The notes: a model not told the origin generated them from the sequence alone. Numbered from the stretch's first letter, positions 1 to 7,555 are shown. The stretch is DNA of 8,227 nucleotides from Paracoccaceae bacterium (GCA_020852535.1 JADZAO010000036.1:1-8227); one strand, 5' to 3'. Translations and numbers: made by a program.

Positions 1-532
1 AGGGGGTATTGGCCGATCGCCTGCGCGGCTCGATTTCAAAAAGTTGGAAGATCTATGTAGACAGCATATCGCAGCGACTGCGGATGCTGTACTTTTGCAT
101 GAATTGGAAGCATTCCTCGCCGCAGCACAAAAGGACCCGTTGACCGATGCACAACGAGAGAGACTTTTTCGCGCCCTTTACTGCGTCAAAGATAGAGCAA
201 AAACCTTTCCTGAACTGCTTGAAAAGGCTTATTTTGCGCTGGTTTCACGCCCCGTTGTACCGGATTCTGCGGCGGAGGCTGCGCTGGATATGATATCCCG
301 TAGTATGCTGAAATCGTTGACGCCGCGCTTGCAAAATACTAGCTGGACAAAAGAGAGCTTGGAACAAATCTTGACTGAAACCGCTGCAACTCACGGTATT
401 GGATTTGGAAAACTCGCTGCTCCTCTTCGGGCCGCCCTTGCCGGTCGGACCGTGACACCTAGCGTTTACGATATGATGCTCGTCATCGGTCGGGACGAGA
501 CAATTTCGAGACTGGAGGACGCCGTCTACTGA
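1..532 (+). CDS. gltX: Glutamyl-tRNA synthetase, C-terminal part (5' end outside window)
   Basis: Class I aminoacyl-tRNA synthetase that attaches glutamate to tRNA-Glu in the cytoplasm. Only the last 176 residues or so are present; the first full codon begins at 2, and the Rossmann catalytic domain with the HIGH and KMSKS motifs lies upstream of the window. The frame is open from the window edge (GIGRSPARLDFKKLEDL), so the TTG at 44 is an internal Leu codon and not a start. The visible part is the helical anticodon-binding region, with family-typical stretches CVKDRAKTFPELLEKA, TPRLQNTSWT, FGKLAAPLRAALAGRTVTPS and VYDMMLVIGRDETISRL near the end. It stops at TGA 530-532. gltA follows 80 nt later on the same strand, an order I know from many alphaproteobacteria, so co-transcription is plausible. 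Some alphaproteobacteria carry two GltX paralogues, one of which charges tRNA-Gln with Glu; this fragment cannot tell them apart. Confidence 0.93.
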   Translation, partial: GGIGRSPARLDFKKLEDLCRQHIAATADAVLLHELEAFLAAAQKDPLTDAQRERLFRALYCVKDRAKTFPELLEKAYFALVSRPVVPDSAAEAALDMISRSMLKSLTPRLQNTSWTKESLEQILTETAATHGIGFGKLAAPLRAALAGRTVTPSVYDMMLVIGRDETISRLEDAVY

Positions 533-566
533 CCGACATTCCTCTTGTAATCGTACCGCTGCCAAC

Positions 567-593
567 GCCGTGCCGGTCTGCTCCGGACGCGGC
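567..593 (+). promoter_or_regulatory. G+C-rich hairpin in the gltX-gltA gap
   Basis: GCCG-T-G-CCGG at 567-576 pairs with CCGG-A-C-G-CGGC at 583-593. This gives ten base pairs including one G-U wobble (571/589), with a single bulged A at 587 and a six-base loop (577-582). No T-run follows, so it does not look like a standard intrinsic terminator. It ends 19 nt before the gltA start. It could stabilise or process a gltX-gltA transcript, act as an attenuator, or affect gltA translation. The pairing is seen directly; any role is inference. Confidence 0.45.
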
Positions 594-612
594 ATCAAAT
601 GGGAACTAAAAG

Positions 613-1908
613 ATGGCTGAAGCCAAAAAAATCGCAACACTAACGTTTGACGGCAAGACCTTCGACCTGCCAATATATTCGCCTACCCTCGGCCCCGATG
701 TAATCGACATCCGCAAGCTTTACGCCGAAGCCAATATCTTTACCTTTGATCCCGGTTTTACCTCGACTGCCGCCTGCGAAAGCACGATCACTTATATTGA
801 CGGCGACAAGGGCGAGTTATTACATCGTGGCTATCCAATCGAGCAATTGGCGGATAAGTCTTCCTATCTCGAAGTCTGCTATCTGCTGCTTTACGGTGAG
901 TTGCCCAACAACGCGCAACTAGCCGACTTTAAAAGCCGAGTGTCGCGTCACACGATGGTGCACGAGCAGATGCACAACTTTTTCCGTGGTTTCCGTCGCG
1001 ACAGCCACCCGATGGCAACGATGGTGGGCGTGGTCGGCGCGATGTCAGCTTTTTACCACGATTCACTCGATATTAACGACTCGTGGCAACGCGAGGTTGC
1101 AGCAATCCGCATGATTGCCAAGCTGCCGACCATTGCAGCTATGGCCTATAAATATTCGATGGGCCAGCCCTTCATTTATCCGAAAAATTCGTTGAGCTAT
1201 GCGGGCAACTTCCTTCATATGTGCTTTGCGGTTCCGGCTGAAGAATATATCGTCAATCCGGTGCTGGAAAAGGCAATGGAACGGATCATGATGCTTCATG
1301 CCGACCATGAGCAAAATGCCTCTACCAGCACTGTGCGTCTGGCGGGATCTTCGGGAGCCAATCCGTTTGCCTGTATCGCGGCGGGTATTGCATGTCTGTG
1401 GGGTCCGGCGCATGGCGGGGCCAATCAAGCTTGCCTCGAAATGCTAAAAGAAATCGGAACGATCGACCGTATTCCAGAATATGTCGCCCGGGCTAAGGAC
1501 AAAAGCTCGGGCTTGCGCCTGATGGGCTTTGGACACCGCGTTTACAAGAACTTCGATCCACGTGCAAAAGTTATGAAGGAATCAGCAGACGAAGTGCTGG
1601 AGTTGCTTGGCGTGCATCACAACCCACTGTTGCAAGTTGCTAAAGAATTGGAACGGATCGTGTTGCAAGACGAGTATTTCATCTCTAGGAAACTTTATCC
1701 GAACGTTGACTTCTATTCGGGCATTATTCTTGAAGCGATGGGCTTTCCGACCGCCATGTTTACCCCGATTTTTGCAATCTCACGTACCGTGGGCTGGATC
1801 GCACAATGGAAAGAAATGATCGGGGAAAAGAACCAAAAAATTGGTCGCCCACGCCAATTATATATCGGCAAAGCGCAGCGCGATTATGTAGATATATTTA
1901 GGCGCTGA
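613..1908 (+). CDS. gltA: Citrate synthase (type II, Gram-negative form)
   Basis: Condenses acetyl-CoA with oxaloacetate to citrate, the entry step of the TCA cycle, in the cytoplasm. At 431 residues it has the length of the large citrate synthases, which are hexameric and often NADH-regulated in Gram-negatives. An N-terminal beta-rich segment (about 1-50) precedes the helical core. The catalytic triad is intact: His267 in GPAHGGANQ, His308 in MGFGHRVYKN and Asp366 in PNVDFYSGI. Substrate-binding arginines are visible at Arg317 (FDPRA), Arg391 (AISRTVGWIAQW) and Arg412/414 (GRPRQLYIG). The ATG at 613 is chosen because the protein then begins with the usual MAEAKK-like N-terminus. The ribosome-binding site is weak (GGGAA about 7 nt upstream). 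It lies 80 nt after gltX with a hairpin in the gap, and a strong terminator begins 42 nt after its stop. The overlapping minus-strand frame at 1063-1428 is a shadow. Confidence 0.98.
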   Translation: MAEAKKIATLTFDGKTFDLPIYSPTLGPDVIDIRKLYAEANIFTFDPGFTSTAACESTITYIDGDKGELLHRGYPIEQLADKSSYLEVCYLLLYGELPNNAQLADFKSRVSRHTMVHEQMHNFFRGFRRDSHPMATMVGVVGAMSAFYHDSLDINDSWQREVAAIRMIAKLPTIAAMAYKYSMGQPFIYPKNSLSYAGNFLHMCFAVPAEEYIVNPVLEKAMERIMMLHADHEQNASTSTVRLAGSSGANPFACIAAGIACLWGPAHGGANQACLEMLKEIGTIDRIPEYVARAKDKSSGLRLMGFGHRVYKNFDPRAKVMKESADEVLELLGVHHNPLLQVAKELERIVLQDEYFISRKLYPNVDFYSGIILEAMGFPTAMFTPIFAISRTVGWIAQWKEMIGEKNQKIGRPRQLYIGKAQRDYVDIFRR

Positions 1909-1950
1909 AACTAGCTAGAAATTTCCACTTATGCGGGTGTTATAGGCTTG

Positions 1951-1978
1951 AAACGGCGGTCTACACGATCGCCGTTTT
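1951..1978 (+). terminator. Intrinsic terminator after gltA
   Basis: AAACGGCGGTC (1951-1961) pairs with GATCGCCGTTT (1967-1977). This is an 11-bp stem with one G-U wobble (1959/1969) and a five-base loop (TACAC, 1962-1966). The 3' arm runs into TTTT followed by AG. The short T-run is the only weak point. The position, 42 nt past the gltA stop, suits the end of a gltX-gltA transcript. The A-rich 5' arm and T-rich 3' arm would also work partly in the opposite direction. Confidence 0.8.
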
Positions 1979-2186
1979 AGCATCTAAGACAGCCTATCGC
2001 CGCTTTATCCAAATGCGTAGGGACGTAAAAGGTATGTCCATACGTGCTGCAACAAGCTCACAGACCTTTTCAATCTTACCACGGCGCTTCATGCCCAAGG
2101 AAGTTCATGATTGAAAATGTGAATTCTTCAGTGAAAATTATTAAAGTAAGATCGGTCGTCTGCGGCAATGTGCGGGCTATACAAAG

Positions 2187-2279
2187 ATGTGTGCAAGGAA
2201 CAGCAATGTCGATGATTTAAAGGAAGATCGACGCTCATTAAGATCCTGGCGAGAGGGCCTGCCGGTCTTCGATTGGTGA
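2187..2279 (+). other. Short open frame, possibly a relict of a SRAP-type gene
   Basis: An ATG frame of 30 codons that begins MCAR, contains NVDDLKEDRRSL and ends REGLPVFDW before TGA 2277-2279. The frame is also open upstream back to a TAA, 45 sense codons in all. A start of Met-Cys, a helical acidic/basic segment and then an EGLP-like stretch resemble the N-terminus of the SRAP (HMCES/YedK) family, in which Cys2 forms a DNA-protein crosslink at abasic sites. The resemblance is from memory and weak, and no clear ribosome-binding site is visible. If real, everything after about residue 30 is lost. It may equally be chance. Confidence 0.15.
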
Positions 2280-2284
2280 AGCAT

Positions 2285-2327
2285 AATTCTATTAAAAAAA
2301 TAAATTTTCTAGTGGGTTAGTAGAATT
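2285..2327. repeat. A+T-rich inverted repeat
   Basis: AATTCTATTAA (2285-2295) pairs with TTAGTAGAATT (2317-2327). This is 11 bp with one G-U wobble and a 21-nt spacer. It sits in the most A+T-rich stretch of the window (about 2281-2345). The composition is wrong for a strong terminator. It could be a protein-binding site, a weak cruciform or a remnant end. Confidence 0.35.
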
Positions 2328-2539
2328 TTATAATGTTATTATTGCATCATGTACAACGTAGTAGTGAAGTCGACAATCCCGTTGACGTCGGTAATCATCT
2401 ATGGGGAATTGATCCTTAAACACCGGGGGCTGACAAAAGGTGGCTTTCTTTTAAGTGCTGTTAAGTTTTTCGATAATCTGACCGCTTTCCCTTGAGTTAT
2501 CATCACGCTAGAATCCCCCAAAAGTAAGGGATTACAGCG

Positions 2540-5386
2540 ATGCCAATGCAAAAGAATTTCAACGCCAATGAAGCTGAAGCCCGCATTTCAGCCAAGTGGA
2601 TAGAAGCAAAGGCCTTTATCGCTGGAGCCAACACAAAACCTGGGACGGAAGTCTTTTCTATCATGATCCCGCCACCGAACGTAACAGGCAACCTGCATAT
2701 GGGGCATGCCTTTAACAACACCTTGCAAGATATTCTGATCCGTTGGCACCGCATGCAAGGACATGACACGCTGTGGCAGGTGGGCACTGACCATGCGGGG
2801 ATCGCAACCCAGATGGTGGTGGAGCGAAAGCTTGCCCAGCACCAAAAGCCCTCACGCCGCGAAATGGGACGTGAGGCGTTTTTGAAACACGTCTGGGAAT
2901 GGAAAGCTCAGTCGGGTGGCACAATCATCAACCAGCTGAAACGGCTGGGAGCCTCCTGTGATTGGGACCGAGAGGCTTTTACAATGTCGGGGAATTTCCC
3001 CGATGCAGTGATTAAGGTCTTTGTCGACATGTACAACAAGGGCCTGATCCACCGCGGCAAACGCCTTGTGAACTGGGACCCACATTTAGAAACGGCAATT
3101 TCCGATCTTGAGGTCGAAAATACCGAAGTGGTTGGCCATATGTGGCACTTCAAATACCCTCTGGCCAACGACGAAACTTATGAATACGTGGAAAAGGACG
3201 AAGAGGGAAAAGTGATCTTCCGCGAGATGCGGAATTACATTTCCATAGCTACAACACGGCCCGAAACCATATTGGGTGATAGCGCGGTTGCTGTGCACCC
3301 CTCAGACACGCGTTATGCGCCTATTGTGGGCAAGATGGTACACCTGCCGTTATGTGACCGTCTTATCCCGATCATCTCGGACGAATACCCGGATCCGACC
3401 TTTGGCTCTGGAGCTGTCAAGATCACCGGCGCACATGATTTCAACGACTATCAGGTGGCCAAGCGCAACGCCCTACCCTGTTACCGATTGATGGATACAC
3501 GCGGCACGATGCGAACCGATGGCGCGCCCTATCTCGAGGCTGTAGCCCGCGCAAGTGAAATCACGGCAGGATCTAGAACAACCGAGGCCGAAGTTGATAG
3601 CTTGAACCTTGTTCCCGAGAAATACCGCGGGCTTGACCGATTTGAGGCCCGTAAACAGGTGGTGTCCGATATCAACGTGGCTGGACTGGCGGTGACAGTT
3701 TTGGTCAAGTCAATTGATTCTGCGACGGGGTCAGAATACCTGACCCGCGAACCGCTAGTAGAATCCAAGAAGATCACGCAGCCTTTTGGTGATCGTTCGA
3801 AGGTTGTAATAGAACCAATGCTGACTGATCAATGGTTCGTCGATACGTCCAAGATTGTCGGGCCTGCCTTGGAAGCCGTGCGAACAGGACGAACCAAGAT
3901 AATCCCCGAAAGCGGTGAGAAAACCTATTATCATTGGCTCGAAAATATCGAACCGTGGTGTATTTCTCGTCAACTCTGGTGGGGCCACCAAATTCCAGTC
4001 TGGTATGATATCGATGGCAACCATTATTGTGCGGCGACTGAGGCGGAAGCTATTGAAAAGGCGGGCGGCAAGACGCTGACACGCGATCCCGACGTACTAG
4101 ATACGTGGTTCTCATCCGGCCTCTGGCCCATAGGCACTTTGGGCTGGCCAAACAAGACACCGGAACTGGCAAAATATTTCCCGACTTCGGTCCTCGTTAC
4201 TGGGCAAGACATCTTATTCTTTTGGGTCGCCCGCATGATGATGATGCAGCTTGCGGTAGTGGAGGATATTCCATTTCACACCGTATATTTGCACGGCCTC
4301 GTACGCGACGCCAAGGGCAAGAAGATGTCGAAATCTCTTGGCAATGTAATCGATCCACTAGAAATTATTGATGAATATGGTGCCGACAGCTTGCGTTTTG
4401 CCAATGCAGCCATGGCTTCGCTGGGCGGGGTGCTGAAGCTCGACACTCAGCGGATCGCAGGTTACCGGAACTTTGGCACAAAGCTTTGGAACGCTTGCCG
4501 TTTTGCTGAGATAAACGGAGTTTGGGAGGACCACGTGACACAAAGCAGCCATCCTGCGCCAACTTCCACGGTGAATCGATGGATCATCGGCGAGACCGCT
4601 AAAGTGCGGGTCGAGGTCGATGCGGCACTAACCAGTTTCCGTTTTGATCAAGCGGCGGACGCACTTTACAAATTTGTTTGGGGCAAAGTCTGCGACTGGT
4701 ATGTCGAATTTGCCAAACCCCTGTTTGACGGAGATCTGGCGACCGAGACGCGAGCAACGATGGCATGGGTTCTAGACCAGTCAATGATAATGCTGCACCC
4801 CTTTACTCCCTTCATCACCGAAGAACTCTGGTCCACCACTGGCAGGCGTGCCAAGATGCTCGTCCATACAGACTGGCCTGTCTACGGCATTGATCTGGTG
4901 GATCAAATTTCGGACCGCGAGATGACATGGGTAACGGGGCTGATAGAAGAAATCCGCTCTGCCCGTGCGCAAATACATGTGCCGGTTGGGCTAAAACTCG
5001 ACATGTTAGCCACCGCGATGGACGATAGCGCACAGGGCGCGTGGACGCGAAACGAAGCACTAATCAAGCGCCTTGCCCGTTTAGAAAAACTGACCAATGC
5101 AACAATTGCCCCTAAGGGCTCAATCACGCTTGCCGTAGAAGGGGCAACATTCGTGATTCCGTTGGAAGGAATCATTAATATCACTGAAGAAAAAGCGCGA
5201 TTGCAAAAGACGCTCGACAAACTGTCTAAGGAAATAAGCAGTTTAAAAGGGCGACTGAACAACCCTTCCTTCGTCGCATCAGCGCCGGAAGAAGTGGTCG
5301 AGGAAGTTCGCGACAATCTAAAGACCCGCGAAGATGAGGTTGCCAAGTTGAGCACAGCCCTGAAACAACTCGCTGAGATCGAATGA
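2540..5386 (+). CDS. valS: Valyl-tRNA synthetase
   Basis: Large class I synthetase that charges tRNA-Val in the cytoplasm and hydrolyses mischarged Thr-tRNA-Val. The full length of 948 residues is normal for ValS. Domains in order: catalytic Rossmann fold with PPPNVTG (44-50) and the HIGH-type signature HMGH (53-56); the CP1 editing domain with ATTRPET (237-243) and AHDFNDY (298-304); return to the catalytic core with WWGHQIPVWY (480-489), DVLDTWFSSGLWP (518-530) and the KMSKS loop (595-599); the helical anticodon-binding domain (about 680-830); and a C-terminal tRNA-binding coiled coil (about 882-948, rich in Lys, Glu and Leu). The ATG at 2540 is supported by a TAAGGG Shine-Dalgarno-like stretch about 10 nt upstream and by the usual N-terminus (FNANEAEARI). 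No residue expected for catalysis or editing is seen missing. It stands alone on its strand, after a spacer of about 560 nt and facing gatB. Confidence 0.98.
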   Translation: MPMQKNFNANEAEARISAKWIEAKAFIAGANTKPGTEVFSIMIPPPNVTGNLHMGHAFNNTLQDILIRWHRMQGHDTLWQVGTDHAGIATQMVVERKLAQHQKPSRREMGREAFLKHVWEWKAQSGGTIINQLKRLGASCDWDREAFTMSGNFPDAVIKVFVDMYNKGLIHRGKRLVNWDPHLETAISDLEVENTEVVGHMWHFKYPLANDETYEYVEKDEEGKVIFREMRNYISIATTRPETILGDSAVAVHPSDTRYAPIVGKMVHLPLCDRLIPIISDEYPDPTFGSGAVKITGAHDFNDYQVAKRNALPCYRLMDTRGTMRTDGAPYLEAVARASEITAGSRTTEAEVDSLNLVPEKYRGLDRFEARKQVVSDINVAGLAVTVLVKSIDSATGSEYLTREPLVESKKITQPFGDRSKVVIEPMLTDQWFVDTSKIVGPALEAVRTGRTKIIPESGEKTYYHWLENIEPWCISRQLWWGHQIPVWYDIDGNHYCAATEAEAIEKAGGKTLTRDPDVLDTWFSSGLWPIGTLGWPNKTPELAKYFPTSVLVTGQDILFFWVARMMMMQLAVVEDIPFHTVYLHGLVRDAKGKKMSKSLGNVIDPLEIIDEYGADSLRFANAAMASLGGVLKLDTQRIAGYRNFGTKLWNACRFAEINGVWEDHVTQSSHPAPTSTVNRWIIGETAKVRVEVDAALTSFRFDQAADALYKFVWGKVCDWYVEFAKPLFDGDLATETRATMAWVLDQSMIMLHPFTPFITEELWSTTGRRAKMLVHTDWPVYGIDLVDQISDREMTWVTGLIEEIRSARAQIHVPVGLKLDMLATAMDDSAQGAWTRNEALIKRLARLEKLTNATIAPKGSITLAVEGATFVIPLEGIINITEEKARLQKTLDKLSKEISSLKGRLNNPSFVASAPEEVVEEVRDNLKTREDEVAKLSTALKQLAEIE

Positions 5387-5478
5387 TTTTTGCCAAAATA
5401 TTCCCTAGGTGGATAAACGGCTATGTCCGCGTACTTGTATGGAACAAATGTTTGTAGAGATACAGAAGCTAGTACCGC

Positions 5479-5718
5479 TTAATCTTTGGATGCGTATCTC
5501 TTACGGGGAAGACAGAAGAAACGGCGGTATTTGCCAAGATACTATCGCAAACCTTGACAGCGCGAACGCAGTTCTAGCCGTTTCACGGCCCATCTGTTTC
5601 ATCAGCTTAGTCAAGGCAAGAGCGAAGCAGTCTTCGATCGATTTGACTTCGCGGGCCCTTTCTCCACAGCGCCGCGCGATGCAGAAATAGCCTTGTATTC
5701 ATAGAGCTGCGTAAGCAT
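5479..5718 (-). pseudogene. Relict of a small DUF4177-family gene
   Basis: Reading down from ATG 5716-5718, the first frame gives MLTQLYEYKAISA...RGAVEKGPAK (to 5647). The next frame, from 5644, continues as KSIEDCFALALTKLMKQMGR (to about 5585). The first frame then resumes with KRLELRSRCQGL, a TAG at 5542-5544, and KYRRFFCLPRKR, ending at TAA 5479-5481. Joined in this order, the pieces follow the layout I know for alphaproteobacterial DUF4177 proteins of roughly 80-110 residues: YEYKV.PAP, then K.KG.K..E.RFA.AL...MN.MG, GWEYQRAELLP, ERxGLT and a final LVFRR. The GWE part is missing. Two compensating frameshifts and one stop mean no functional product. It begins 57 nt downstream of gatB on the same strand, so it was probably once co-transcribed with it. 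The family's role is unknown to me. The plus-strand frame at 5409-5690 is its shadow. Confidence 0.55.
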
Positions 5719-5775
5719 GCCTTTGTGAGAGTTGCGGATAAGTGGATAAAGGTTATCAATCGCGCAGGGAGATAA

Positions 5776-7287
5776 TCAAAGGCCCAGTCTCTGCATGACC
5801 ATTGCGCTAACGACAGCAGGATCGGCCTTGCCACCCGTGGCTTTCAATACCTGCCCCGTAAACCATCCCGCAAGCTTAGCATTCACCTTGGCCTTTTCCA
5901 CCTGCGTGGGATTGGCCGCGATCAACTCGTCGAGTGCTGCCTCAATAGCGCCAGTATCAGTCACGGCTTTAATGCCGTGTCTAGCCGCCACTTCCGCAGG
6001 GTCGCCGCCTTCGTTCCAAAGAAGTTCGAAAAGATCTTTCGCCATCTTGCCTGTGATCTCGCCTTTTGCCAAGAGATCAAGCATGCCGCCTAATTGCTCC
6101 GCCGAGACAGGGCTGTTAGCAATCGCCTTATCCTCCTTGTTCAATCGTCCAAAGAGTTCGTTGATGACCCAATTTGCGGCGATCTTGCCATCACGGCCCT
6201 TGGCGACGGCCTCGAAGAAATTGGCAGCTTCAAGTTCGGCAGTCAGCACGTTGGCATCATAATCGGTCAAGCCGTAATCGGCTATGAAGCGCGCCTTCTT
6301 GGCATCGGGAAGTTCAGGCATTCGTGCCGCAATATCGTTAATCCATGCCTGTTCAATCTCCAACGGAAGCAGGTCGGGGCACGGGAAATAACGATAGTCA
6401 TGTGCCTCTTCTTTGGACCGCAGCGACCGCGTCTCACCCTTATCGGCATCATAGAGGCGGGTTTCTTGCTTAACCGCACGACCGTCTTCCAGAATGGCTA
6501 TCTGGCGACGGGATTCGTATTCGATGGCTTGTTGGATGAAGCGCAACGAGTTCATGTTTTTGATTTCGCAGCGGGTGCCCAGATGGCCAAAATCTTGTGT
6601 GGCCTGATATTTCTCGTACTGACCCGGACGACAAACCGACACGTTTACATCAACTCGCAGGTTGCCGTTCTGCATATTACCATCGCATGTGCCAAGATAG
6701 CGCAGGATCTGCCGAAGTTTTGAAACATAGGCTGCAGCTTCTTCCGGCCCGCGGATGTCAGGCCGACTGACGATCTCCATCAGTGCAACGCCTGTGCGGT
6801 TGAAATCGACAAAGGACATGTTTGGGTCCATGTCATGGATCGACTTGCCCGCGTCCTGTTCGAGGTGAATGCGCTCAATCCGTACGAGGCGCGCCACACC
6901 GGGGCCCATCTCGACTAGGACCTCTCCTTCACCCACAATAGGGTAATAAAACTGGCTGATCTGGTAACCCTGCGGTAAGTCGGGATAGAAGTAATTCTTG
7001 CGATCAAAGGCCGAAGTTCGATTAATTTTTGCTTTCAAACCAAGGCCCGAGCGCACGACCTGTTCGATACAGAATTCGTTTATGACCGGTAGCATACCCG
7101 GCATAGCGACATCAACAAAGGCAACATTCGAGTTCGGCTCAGATCCCACTTGTGTGGAAGCCCCAGAAAAAAGCTTGGCATTCGAAGCGATTTGCGCATG
7201 AATTTCCATGCCTATCACCAGTTCCCAATCGCCAGTCGCGCCCGCAATCACCTTGGGTTTCCAGGTATCATAGGAAAGATCAAGCAT
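5776..7287 (-). CDS. gatB: Asp-tRNA(Asn)/Glu-tRNA(Gln) amidotransferase subunit B
   Basis: Subunit of the GatCAB complex, which turns Glu-tRNA-Gln into Gln-tRNA-Gln or Asp-tRNA-Asn into Asn-tRNA-Asn. GatB phosphorylates the tRNA-bound acid with ATP and receives ammonia from GatA. At 503 residues it is full length. The cradle/kinase domain shows WELVIGMEIHAQ (21-32), FDRKNYFYPDLPQGYQIS (94-111), the signature DFNRTGVALMEIV (161-173), CDGNMQNGNLRVDVNVS (201-217), GTRCEIKNMNS (237-247) and RSKEEAHDYRYFP (290-302). The C-terminal helical/YqeY tRNA-binding part covers about 345-503 (ANWVINELFGRL, LAGWFTGQVLKATGGKADP). The signature has Ala where many bacteria have Pro (GVAL for GVPL), which I recall as normal in alphaproteobacteria. 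The start at 7287 has AAGGA 10 nt upstream and gives the MLDL start seen in Rhodobacterales. gatA and gatC, often adjacent in other bacteria, are not next to it here. Confidence 0.98.
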   Translation of the reverse strand: MLDLSYDTWKPKVIAGATGDWELVIGMEIHAQIASNAKLFSGASTQVGSEPNSNVAFVDVAMPGMLPVINEFCIEQVVRSGLGLKAKINRTSAFDRKNYFYPDLPQGYQISQFYYPIVGEGEVLVEMGPGVARLVRIERIHLEQDAGKSIHDMDPNMSFVDFNRTGVALMEIVSRPDIRGPEEAAAYVSKLRQILRYLGTCDGNMQNGNLRVDVNVSVCRPGQYEKYQATQDFGHLGTRCEIKNMNSLRFIQQAIEYESRRQIAILEDGRAVKQETRLYDADKGETRSLRSKEEAHDYRYFPCPDLLPLEIEQAWINDIAARMPELPDAKKARFIADYGLTDYDANVLTAELEAANFFEAVAKGRDGKIAANWVINELFGRLNKEDKAIANSPVSAEQLGGMLDLLAKGEITGKMAKDLFELLWNEGGDPAEVAARHGIKAVTDTGAIEAALDELIAANPTQVEKAKVNAKLAGWFTGQVLKATGGKADPAVVSAMVMQRLGL

Positions 7288-7320
7288 CGGTGCCGTCCTT
7301 GTGGCCTTTTTTCTGACTGT

Positions 7321-7440
7321 CTAGGCGCGATAGCGCGGCTCTTCAAGTAGCGGTTGCGTGCCCGATGAATGCTCAAGAACTTCGAAATCAACGAGATCAG
7401 AATAGCGTGTAAGAGTAGCGGACCCAACTCTAAGGGACAT
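7321..7440 (-). other. Short open frame directly upstream of gatB, unrecognised
   Basis: 39 codons from ATG 7438-7440, with MSLRVGSATLTRYSDLVDF near the start and LLEEPRYRA before TAG 7321-7323, 33 nt before the gatB start. The frame is open upstream for a further 9 codons to a TAA. The strand and spacing fit the tail of a gene once upstream of gatB, and the amino-acid mix is protein-like. No Shine-Dalgarno sequence precedes the ATG and I recognise no family. Confidence 0.15.
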
Positions 7441-7555
7441 GGCGCTAAGGAAGTTGAACGGGAATTTTTAAACAATACTCAAAAAAGGTATGGTACTAAA
7501 TGGCATGAAACGATCAAGACCCGAACAATAAAGGAATAATTCGACTAAAAGTAGG

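Larger units (their letters stand above)
1979..2539. other. Long spacer gltA-valS, no recognisable gene
   Basis: About 560 nt between the gltA terminator and valS. No tRNA-like TTC arm, insertion-sequence end or tandem array is seen. It holds two short open frames (minus 1994-2092 and plus 2187-2279), which I cannot assign with confidence. It also holds an A+T-rich stretch with an inverted repeat (2285-2327) and an imperfect palindrome (2369-2389). The valS promoter should lie in the last 200 nt. A TAGAAT at 2509-2514 resembles a -10 box, but the nearest TTGAGT (2492-2497) is only 11 nt away, so I do not call a promoter. Confidence 0.6.

Noticed and set aside
245..673. 142-codon minus-strand frame over the gltX end and gltA start
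   Set aside because: Crosses two well-supported plus-strand genes and has no recognisable feature.
2492..2514. TTGAGT and TAGAAT as a promoter for valS
   Set aside because: The two boxes are only 11 nt apart, too close for a sigma-70 type promoter, and no better -35 box sits 16-18 nt before TAGAAT.
4903..5355. 150-codon minus-strand frame inside valS
   Set aside because: Antisense to the ValS C-terminal domain; serine-rich shadow with no family resemblance.
5409..5690. 93-codon plus-strand frame starting with GTG between valS and gatB
   Set aside because: It overlaps the minus-strand DUF4177-like remnant, has no ribosome-binding site and shows no recognisable domain; the opposite strand explains the sequence better.
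5735..5755. Repeated GGATAA near the gatB stop, with another GTGGATAAA at 5409
   Set aside because: Short, imperfect and not regularly spaced; no support for a repeat family or binding site.
5795..6262. 155-codon plus-strand frame inside gatB
   Set aside because: Antisense shadow of a confidently identified gene; its low-complexity Ala/Ser composition reflects the codon use of gatB.
6094..6723. 209-codon plus-strand frame inside gatB
   Set aside because: Lies wholly antisense to conserved GatB blocks; no domain recognised.
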